In this document: piece after piece, positions 5,298 through 9,733 of the stretch | Position numbering within the stretch: the stretch's first letter is position 1 | How the letters are laid out: each line of letters starts with the position of its first letter | Assembly: GCA_023412515.1 (NCBI GenBank) | Contig: JAEYNO010000349.1 | Span: 1 to 9,733 of the forward strand | Reading direction: 5' to 3' | Length of the DNA: 9,733 bases | From: Actinomycetes bacterium | GTDB lineage: Bacteria; Actinomycetota; Actinomycetes; Actinomycetales; Cellulomonadaceae | Translations under genes and position numbers: made by a program | Notes under the pieces: model-generated | Seen by the model: only the letters and a program-made list of their open reading frames with translations | Databases searched by the model: none | What the model was told of the DNA's origin: nothing

Positions 5298-6109
5298 CCC
5301 GGCGCCGGGCGGTGCGCCGCATCGCCGTGACCCTCAGCGGTGCCGCCGTGCTCGCCGTCACCCTCGTGGTGCTCGCCGCGCAGGTCGCCTCCGCGGCCGG
5401 CCTGCCGCTCACCGGCGCGGGCGCCCGCGCGTGGGCTGCCACGGTGCAGCGCTGCCAGGAGGCGCCCGTCACCGTCGTCCCCGTCTCCGGCACCGCCGTG
5501 CGCGTCTCCGGCGTGCAGCCCGCGTGCGCCGGGCGGCCGCTCGTCGTCACCCTCTACGACCCCGCGGTGACGACGTCCGCCGCGCAGTCGCGCCGGTTCG
5601 CCGGCCAGGCGACCGCGGCCGCGACGACCACCGTCGACGGCGGCGCCTTCACGCCCGCCGCCGGCCTCGTGCCCCGCGTCACCGTCGACGGCTGGCTGGT
5701 GCCGTCCACCTGGAGCGGGCCGCAGCCGTTCCTGCGGTGCAGCGTGCCGGACGACCCCGCCGCGTCCTGCACGGCGACCCTCGTGAACCGCCAGCAGTGG
5801 GGCTACCCGACGCCCACCACGTGGCTCGCCAACGTCGTCGTGTCCTCGACGAGCCCCACGCCCGTCACGTGGCAGGTCGACGTCGACCTGTCCGACCCCG
5901 AGCTGCCGTTCCTCGCGCGGGCGCTGACCGACGGCACCGGCGGGCTCGTGCGGGTCGCGGCGAGCGCGTGCGACGACGCGCCGCGCGTCGTGACCGTGCG
6001 CGGCACGACCGCGTGGGGGTCGTTCCACCAGGTGCAGGACGGGCGCACGTCGTCGATCCAGCTGCGCGGCGACCTCACCGGCTCCGGCGGCCTGCTCACC
6101 TGCCCCTGA
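5294..6109 (+). CDS. Exported six-cysteine protein of the SipW cassette
   Basis: A 271-residue protein of unknown function. The start is basic (MTRRRAVRR), with a hydrophobic segment at about 10-33 and a possible cleavage at ASA-A near residue 35. GTG 5294 overlaps the peptidase stop as GTGA, so translation is coupled. The first half (about 36-135) contains RCQEAPVTVV and later ACAGRPLVVTLYD, a spacing and pattern that resemble the two-cysteine module of the first cassette protein. The second half (about 140-271) has several Trp, including NRQQWGYPTPTTWLA, VTWQVDVDLSDP and TAWGSFHQV, and looks like an all-beta domain, perhaps carbohydrate-binding, though I cannot place it in a family. Cysteines are at 54, 78, 149, 159, 226 and 270. 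It may be an accessory or minor subunit of the same extracellular structure. No terminator is visible in the 15 bases before the convergent gene. Confidence 0.8.
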   Translation: MTRRRAVRRIAVTLSGAAVLAVTLVVLAAQVASAAGLPLTGAGARAWAATVQRCQEAPVTVVPVSGTAVRVSGVQPACAGRPLVVTLYDPAVTTSAAQSRRFAGQATAAATTTVDGGAFTPAAGLVPRVTVDGWLVPSTWSGPQPFLRCSVPDDPAASCTATLVNRQQWGYPTPTTWLANVVVSSTSPTPVTWQVDVDLSDPELPFLARALTDGTGGLVRVAASACDDAPRVVTVRGTTAWGSFHQVQDGRTSSIQLRGDLTGSGGLLTCP

Positions 6110-6124
6110 CGGCGGGCGGGCGCG

Positions 6125-6991
6125 TCACTCGACCGGCAGCGGGTCGGGCCGCTTCGCGACGCGCGCGTCGCCCGAGGACCGGCGCCGCAGCCGCCGCGTG
6201 GCCCACGGGTAGGCGTGCTCGCGCAGCCAGTGCGCGTCGGCGCGCACGCGCTCGAGGCGCGGCACCGGGGGGAGCGGCGCGAGCGGGTCGTCCCAGTCGG
6301 GCCGGTCGGGCGGCAGGCCGAGCGCCACGAGCGCGGCCTGCGCGACGCGTGCGTGCCCGTCGGTCGTCAGGTGGATCCTGTCCTCGGCCCACAGGCGCCA
6401 GTCCAGCAGGCTGCGCATGCCCCACAGGTCCAGCACGAAGGCGCCGTGCCGCCGCGCGATCGACCACACGTGCGCGCTGAACACGCCCGTGCGGCTCCGC
6501 GTCGTGCGCACCAGGGGGCTCTCGCGCGCGTCGAAGCCGGTCGACAGCAGGACGTCGGCGCCGTCCGCTCGCAGCCGCGCGACCGCGCGCTCGAGGTCGG
6601 CCGCGACGCGGTCGACGTCGACCGACGGGCGCAGGATGTCGTTGCCGCCGCCCACGAGGCTCACGAGGTCCGGCGTCATGGCCCGGGCGGCGGGCAGCTG
6701 CTCGGCCAGGATCGGGCGCATGAGCCGCCCGCGCACCGCGAGGTTCGCGTACTCCAGCGCCGGCAGGCCCGCGGCCGTGCGGCGCGCCGACAGGTGCGAC
6801 GCGAGCTGGTCGGCCCACCCGCGCAGCGGTGCGTCCTCGCCGTCGGGCGCGTCCCACAGCCCCTCGGTGAACGAGTCGCCGACCGCGACGTACCGCGACC
6901 ACCGCGGCGGGTCGCCTCCCGCGGCGTCGCCCGGCGGGGCGTCGGCGGGTCGCGGAGCGGTGGGGCCCTCGGGGTCGCGCGCGGACGTCAT
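6125..6991 (-). CDS. SGNH/GDSL-family hydrolase
   Basis: A 288-residue serine esterase or lipase-like hydrolase. All four SGNH blocks are present: GDSFTEG with S40, NLAVRGR with G88, VGGGND with N117, and DRIHLTTDGH with D204 and H207. No signal peptide is seen; residues 1-30 are rich in Pro, Ala, Asp and Gly, so the enzyme is probably cytoplasmic. The C-terminal 60 residues are Arg- and Pro-rich and lie beyond the catalytic core. ATG 6991 is preferred because it begins a plausible N-terminus 22 bases after the ung stop; the frame stays open farther upstream, but those codons lie inside ung. The ribosome binding site is weak (GATGGG). The gene is likely cotranscribed with ung. The substrate cannot be told from the sequence. 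Confidence 0.9.
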   Translation of the reverse strand: MTSARDPEGPTAPRPADAPPGDAAGGDPPRWSRYVAVGDSFTEGLWDAPDGEDAPLRGWADQLASHLSARRTAAGLPALEYANLAVRGRLMRPILAEQLPAARAMTPDLVSLVGGGNDILRPSVDVDRVAADLERAVARLRADGADVLLSTGFDARESPLVRTTRSRTGVFSAHVWSIARRHGAFVLDLWGMRSLLDWRLWAEDRIHLTTDGHARVAQAALVALGLPPDRPDWDDPLAPLPPVPRLERVRADAHWLREHAYPWATRRLRRRSSGDARVAKRPDPLPVE

Positions 6992-7013
6992 GGGCCCATC
7001 ATGCGCCGTCGGG

Positions 7014-7688
7014 TCACGGCAGGCGCCAGTCCACCGGCGCGGCACCCTGCTCGCGCAGCAGCGCGTCGACCCGCGAGAACGGCCGCGACCCGAAGAACCC
7101 GCGGCTCGCGGACAGCGGGCTCGGGTGCGGGCTCGCGACCACGGGGACGTCGCCCAGCGCCGGGCGCAACGACTGCGCGTCGCGGCCCCACAGCACCGCG
7201 ACGAGCGGCCCGCCGCGCTCCACGAGGGCCGCGATGGCGCGGTCGGTGACCTGCTCCCAGCCGCGGCCGCGGTGCGACGCCGGCGCGCCCGGCCGCACCG
7301 TGAGGACCCTGTTGAGCAGCATCACGCCCTGGTCCGCCCACGGCGACAGGTCGCCGCTCGTGGGGGCGGGGACCCCCAGGTCGTCGACGAGCTCGCGGAA
7401 CACGTTCGCGAGCGAGCGCGGCAGCGGCCGCACGTCGGGCTGCACCGAGAACGACAGCCCCATGGGGTGCCCCGGCGTCGGGTACGGGTCCTGCCCGACC
7501 ACCAGCACGCGCACGTCCGCGAGCGGGCGCTGGAACGCGCGCAGGATCGCGTCGGACGCCGGAAGGTACGCGTGGCCCGCGGCGACCTCCTCGCGCAGGA
7601 ACTGCCCGGCCGCGCGCAGCGCGGGCTCGGCGGGGGCCAGGGCGGCGGCCCAGTCGGGTGCGACGAGCTGGTCGAGAGGCGCGGTCAC
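7014..7688 (-). CDS. ung: Uracil-DNA glycosylase, family 1
   Basis: A 224-residue base-excision repair enzyme that removes uracil from DNA. The water-activating motif is VVGQDPYPTPGHPMGLSFS with D67 as the catalytic Asp. The uracil-binding LLNRVLTVRPG lies at about 124-134. The minor-groove loop is SPHPSPLSASRGFFG, with H188 the catalytic His. The length is normal for the family. GTG 7688 is chosen because the protein then begins at the usual distance from the core; the frame stays open upstream, but the extra 45 residues are Arg-rich noise. TAGCCT ends 8 bases before the GTG and no Shine-Dalgarno is present, so the message may be leaderless. It is divergent from the DUF3263-type gene and upstream of the SGNH hydrolase in the same operon. 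Confidence 0.95.
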   Translation of the reverse strand: MTAPLDQLVAPDWAAALAPAEPALRAAGQFLREEVAAGHAYLPASDAILRAFQRPLADVRVLVVGQDPYPTPGHPMGLSFSVQPDVRPLPRSLANVFRELVDDLGVPAPTSGDLSPWADQGVMLLNRVLTVRPGAPASHRGRGWEQVTDRAIAALVERGGPLVAVLWGRDAQSLRPALGDVPVVASPHPSPLSASRGFFGSRPFSRVDALLREQGAAPVDWRLP

Positions 7689-7696
7689 GAGCCCGC

Positions 7697-7702
7697 AGGC
7701 TA
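7697..7702 (-). promoter_or_regulatory. -10 box of ung, possible leaderless start
   Basis: On the minus strand TAGCCT ends 8 bases before GTG 7688. It fits TANNNT, and its distance would place the first transcribed base on or next to the start codon. The same hexamer precedes the LytR_C gene. No -35 match is visible. Confidence 0.4.
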
Positions 7703-7760
7703 CCCGTGGCGTCGCACGCGCGGGCCCGGAGGGCGACGCGGCGCCGCGGCGCGCGGACGA

Positions 7761-7790
7761 ATGACACCGGTGTGGTTCCGCCCGTACCAT
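7761..7790 (+). promoter_or_regulatory. Sigma70-type promoter of the DUF3263-type gene
   Basis: ATGACA (7761-7766) differs from TTGACA at one base. TACCAT (7785-7790) fits the -10 consensus, with an 18-base spacer. Transcription should begin near 7797, giving a leader of about 40 bases that holds the strong ribosome binding site GAGGAGG (7824-7830). This is the best-defined promoter in the window. Confidence 0.65.
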
Positions 7791-7834
7791 GGCGCGGAGC
7801 AGGACGACCCGCACCGCCGGCACGAGGAGGCACC

Positions 7835-8149
7835 ATGGACGCGAGCGCGGCGCCCGCCTCCCCGGGCGACGAGGTCCGCGACGACGCGCGCGGGGCCGAC
7901 GGCCTCAGCGACCGCGACCGGCAGGTCCTCGAGTTCGAGCGTCAGTGGTGGAAGTACGCGGGCGCCAAGGAGCAGGCCGTGCGCGAGCTGTTCGACATGT
8001 CCGCCACGCGCTACTACCAGCTCCTCAACGCGCTCATCGACGACCCGGCGGCCCTCGCGCACGACCCGATGCTCGTCAAGCGGCTGCGGCGCATGCGGTC
8101 CTCCCGCCAGCGCGCCCGCACCGCGCGCCGTCTCGGCTCAGAGGGCTGA
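7835..8149 (+). CDS. Small DUF3263-type protein
   Basis: A 104-residue cytoplasmic protein of a family widespread in Actinobacteria and without a known function. The core, about 24-95, is LSDRDRQVLEFERQWWKYAGAKEQAVRELFDMSATRYY in overview, followed by LLNALIDDPAALAHDPMLVKRLRRMR. This reads like a helix-turn-helix: the family is usually thought to recognise DNA, with AKEQAVRELFDMSATRYYQLLN as the likely HTH. The first 23 residues are acidic and disordered and the tail is Arg-rich. ATG 7835 has GAGGAGG four bases upstream. The gene lies just before the LytR_C gene, an arrangement that I recall as common in actinobacteria, and is divergent from ung. The family assignment is by motif memory. DNA binding is an inference from the helix pattern. 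Confidence 0.8.
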   Translation: MDASAAPASPGDEVRDDARGADGLSDRDRQVLEFERQWWKYAGAKEQAVRELFDMSATRYYQLLNALIDDPAALAHDPMLVKRLRRMRSSRQRARTARRLGSEG

Positions 8150-8184
8150 GCGGGTCCGTGCCCCGTCCGTCCCGCTATGTCGGG

Positions 8185-8203
8185 CGCGCGGCGCGACCGC
8201 GCG
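8185..8203 (+). terminator. Hairpin between the DUF3263-type and LytR_C genes
   Basis: CGCGCGG (8185-8191) pairs with CCGCGCG (8197-8203) around a 5-base loop, 35 bases after the stop of the small gene. There is no U-tract. It would separate the transcripts if the downstream gene uses its own TAGCCT promoter. Confidence 0.5.
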
Positions 8204-8236
8204 GCGGGCCTGCCCGGTGCGGGGGCGTCGAGACGT

Positions 8237-8242
8237 TAGCCT
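8237..8242 (+). promoter_or_regulatory. -10 box of the LytR_C gene, possible leaderless start
   Basis: TAGCCT ends 7 bases before GTG 8250, with no Shine-Dalgarno between. Transcription from this box would begin at the start codon itself. The element is identical in sequence, and nearly so in spacing, to the one before ung. Confidence 0.45.
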
Positions 8243-8249
8243 TGCGGCC

Positions 8250-8867
8250 GTGAGCAAGGCCGACTACCCGTACCCCGAGGACGAGTTCGACGCGATCTCG
8301 CCCGACGCGCCGACGGGCGTGCACCGTGCCCCGCGCTCCACGTGGAGCAGGTGGTGGCCGTTCCTCGTCGTGCTCGTCGTCGTGCCCGTGCTCGCGTGGG
8401 GCGCTGTGGCCTTCCTGTCGCGCACCGGCAACCTGCCCGGTGACGCCGCGGCTCCGCCGAGCGGTACGAGCGGGGAGGTCCAGGACCCGCCCGCCGAGGA
8501 CCCGGCGACGGACGGCGCGCAGGACCCGGGCGACGGGACCGGTGAGGAGCAGCCGCCGCCCGAGGAGACGGTCGAGGTGCCCCAGCCCGTGCTCACGACC
8601 CCGGTGCGCGTGCTCAACGGCGCGCGCGTGTCCGGCCTGGCGGCCGAGGTGGCGGGGCAGCTCGAGGGCGCGGGCTTCACGGCCGTGACGCCCGACAACG
8701 CCAGCGGCTCGCTGCCGGCGCAGTCCACGGTGTTCATCGCCTCGGAGGACCTGCGCACGACGGCCGACCTCGTCGCGAGCACCGTGAACGTGCCGACCAT
8801 CACCGTCGACGCCGCGCGCGCCGGCTCCGGCATCTCGGTCGTGCTGGTCACCGACCCGCGACGCTGA
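8250..8867 (+). CDS. Membrane-anchored LytR_C-domain protein
   Basis: A 205-residue protein with a short cytoplasmic N-terminus (about 1-33, including the Tyr- and Pro-rich ADYPYPEDEFD), one membrane helix at about 36-56, and a disordered Pro/Glu/Asp/Gly linker at about 60-116. The C-terminal LytR_C domain at about 117-203 begins with VRVLNGARVSGLAAEVAGQL. This domain occurs alone or at the end of LytR-CpsA-Psr cell-wall ligases. The catalytic LCP domain is absent here, so the protein is likely a cell-envelope accessory factor rather than a ligase. GTG 8250 is chosen because the frame upstream is Arg-rich noise and TAGCCT lies 7 bases before it. It follows the DUF3263-type gene by 100 bases and precedes the cold-shock gene. 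Confidence 0.87.
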   Translation: MSKADYPYPEDEFDAISPDAPTGVHRAPRSTWSRWWPFLVVLVVVPVLAWGAVAFLSRTGNLPGDAAAPPSGTSGEVQDPPAEDPATDGAQDPGDGTGEEQPPPEETVEVPQPVLTTPVRVLNGARVSGLAAEVAGQLEGAGFTAVTPDNASGSLPAQSTVFIASEDLRTTADLVASTVNVPTITVDAARAGSGISVVLVTDPRR

Positions 8868-8887
8868 CCCGCGCGCGCCGCACCACC

Positions 8888-8905
8888 GTGCCGGGTCGCC
8901 CGCAC
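8888..8905 (+). terminator. Hairpin after the LytR_C gene
   Basis: GTGC (8888-8891) and GGG (8893-8895) pair with CCC (8899-8901) and GCAC (8902-8905), with one bulged C and a 3-base loop. It lies 20 bases after the stop codon and separates the cold-shock gene. Confidence 0.5.
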
Positions 8906-8946
8906 GTCACCTGAGCGGACCCTGGTCGCGCATCCACGCCCCGCAC

Positions 8947-8952
8947 TAGGCT
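8947..8952 (+). promoter_or_regulatory. Likely -10 box of the cold-shock gene
   Basis: TAGGCT fits TANNNT. Transcription would begin near 8959 and give a leader of about 50 bases, which contains GAGGAG (8997-9002) as the ribosome binding site. No clear -35 hexamer is seen. Confidence 0.4.
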
Positions 8953-9008
8953 CCGGGCACCGGGCCGACGGCGGATCGTCCCGGGTACCGGACGTCGAGG
9001 AGCACGGC

Positions 9009-9212
9009 ATGGCCCAGGGCACGGTCAAGTGGTTCAACGCGGAGAAGGGGTTCGGCTTCATCACGCCCGAGGGCGGGGGCCAGGACCTCTTCGTGCACTA
9101 CAGCGCGATCCAGGTCGACGGGTACCGCACGCTCGAGGAGGGCCAGGCGGTCGCCTTCGAGGTCGGGCAGGGCACCAAGGGCCCGCAGGCGGAGCAGGTG
9201 CGCCCGGTCTGA
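9009..9212 (+). CDS. Cold-shock protein, CspA family
   Basis: A 67-residue single cold-shock domain that binds single-stranded RNA and DNA and acts as an RNA chaperone. It starts with the typical GTVKWFNAEKGFGFI, holding the RNP1 motif KGFGFI at 14-19, followed by RNP2 as DLFVHYSAI at about 26-34. The length is normal for the family. ATG 9009 has GAGGAG six bases upstream. The RNP2 motif ends in HY rather than the more usual HF or HI, which keeps an aromatic residue. The gene is monocistronic, ending at two successive hairpins. Whether it is cold-inducible cannot be judged from the leader. Confidence 0.96.
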   Translation: MAQGTVKWFNAEKGFGFITPEGGGQDLFVHYSAIQVDGYRTLEEGQAVAFEVGQGTKGPQAEQVRPV

Positions 9213-9221
9213 CCCCGCGGG

Positions 9222-9237
9222 CGTGCCGGTCGGCACG
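9222..9237 (+). terminator. First hairpin after the cold-shock gene
   Basis: CGTGCC (9222-9227) pairs perfectly with GGCACG (9232-9237) around a 4-base loop, 9 bases after the stop codon. Confidence 0.6.
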
Positions 9238-9247
9238 GCGTGGACGC

Positions 9248-9278
9248 ACGGCCCGGTCGCTCCTCGCGGCCGGGCCGT
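9248..9278. terminator. Bidirectional hairpin between convergent genes
   Basis: ACGGCCCGG (9248-9256) pairs perfectly with CCGGGCCGT (9270-9278) over 9 base pairs around a 13-base loop. It lies between the ends of the cold-shock gene and the convergent minus-strand gene and can serve both. Confidence 0.65.
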
Positions 9279-9306
9279 CGTCGGTCCCGTGCCCTCCCGT
9301 CAGCGG

Positions 9307-9733
9307 TCACCTCGCGTCGAGCGCGTCCAGGGCGAGCAGCACGCACGCGGCGCTCCACCCCAGGGGTGCCACGGCGGCGGGCGCGCCGTCCGCCAGCAGC
9401 TTCTCGGGGATGGCGCCCGAGGCGGTGCGGTGGGCGTCGATCACGTCGAGCCAGCGGGTCGCGGACGCGACGTCGCCCTGCTCGGCCGCAACCCAGGCGT
9501 ACAGCGACGTCTGCGGGGTCCACGACACGCCGTCGCGCCGCCACCCGCCGCCCGGTGCCAGCCCGGCGGCGGGTCGCAGCATCGACGGCACCGAGGCGCG
9601 CCACGCGGCGGCGCCGTCCGCGGGCGGCGCCGACCAGAACGGGGCCAGGACGAAGGCGCTCGCGGCGTCCGGCACGGTGCGTGAGGGGTAGCGGCCGTAC
9701 CCGACAGGGCCGAACGCCGCGACGACAGCGGCC
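9307..9733 (-). CDS. C-terminal part of a GH15-like glycoside hydrolase (partial)
   Basis: The visible part holds 141 residues ending at TGA 9307; the N-terminus lies beyond the window edge. It opens with FGPVGYGRYPSRTVPDAAS, then an SVPSMLRPAAGL stretch and GGGWRRDGVSWTPQT, and ends with GAIPEKLLADGAPAAVAPLGWSAACVLLAL. The order Gly/Pro/Glu followed by PLGWS and a hydrophobic final helix resembles the end of the (alpha/alpha)6 barrel of GH15 glucoamylase-like enzymes, where the Glu of such a PE motif often belongs to the active site. A trehalase-like or other barrel glycosidase is possible. The GTG at 9675 is not a credible start, because the frame and the sequence pattern continue to the window edge. 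No cysteines are visible. The gene is convergent with the cold-shock gene. Confidence 0.55.
   Translation of the reverse strand, partial: AAVVAAFGPVGYGRYPSRTVPDAASAFVLAPFWSAPPADGAAAWRASVPSMLRPAAGLAPGGGWRRDGVSWTPQTSLYAWVAAEQGDVASATRWLDVIDAHRTASGAIPEKLLADGAPAAVAPLGWSAACVLLALDALDAR

Noticed and set aside
1214..7688. nfo and ung as a base-excision repair cluster.
   Set aside because: They lie about 5 kb apart, in separate transcription units, with unrelated genes between; proximity alone is weak.
6417..8250. Long plus-strand open frame upstream of the LytR_C protein.
   Set aside because: It is antisense to the SGNH hydrolase and ung and reads as low-complexity Arg/Ala/Pro. Only the part from GTG 8250 is a credible protein.
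1..9733. CRISPR arrays, insertion sequences, integrase attachment sites or prophage genes.
   Set aside because: No regularly spaced direct repeats, transposase motifs or terminal repeats were seen, and base composition is even throughout; the lone tRNA gene has no nearby integrase.

Overview
This is a very high-GC, gene-dense window with many GTG starts. The gene set is actinobacterial: a NarL-type two-component pair, a DUF3263-type small protein, a LytR_C envelope protein, a SipW-type signal peptidase cassette and candidate leaderless promoters. I infer a Micrococcales-type actinobacterium, with Cellulomonas or a relative as the best guess; that genus call rests on style and gene content, not on a database match.

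Layout. 1-1200: a membrane-anchored DsbA-like thioredoxin-fold protein, a strong bulged terminator hairpin, then tRNA-Thr(TGT) with an encoded CCA. 1214-2761, minus strand: endonuclease IV, preceded by a NarL/LuxR-type response regulator, with a hairpin terminator between them. 2831-4024, plus strand: the histidine kinase, divergent from the response regulator and probably its partner. 4025-4299: a noncoding stretch with several nested inverted repeats, read here as a candidate structured RNA leader or an operator region. 4300-6109: three tightly packed plus-strand genes, namely a small secreted two-cysteine protein, an ER/SipW-type signal peptidase with a Ser/His dyad, and a larger secreted six-cysteine protein. 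6125-7688, minus strand: an SGNH/GDSL hydrolase downstream of uracil-DNA glycosylase. 7835-9212, plus strand: the DUF3263-type protein, the LytR_C protein and a CspA-type cold-shock protein, mostly separated by hairpin terminators. 9307 to the window end, minus strand: the C-terminal part of a protein that resembles a (alpha/alpha)-barrel glycoside hydrolase of GH15 type.

How the parts work together. Two base-excision repair enzymes, uracil-DNA glycosylase and the AP endonuclease Nfo, lie about 5 kb apart but are not in one operon. The most interesting part is 4025-6109. The signal peptidase sits between two exported proteins, and the first half of the larger one appears to share a module with the smaller one. 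This looks like a dedicated export and assembly cassette in the style of Bacillus SipW/TasA, with a leader that can fold into several helices. The two-component pair next door is a possible regulator, but only by position.
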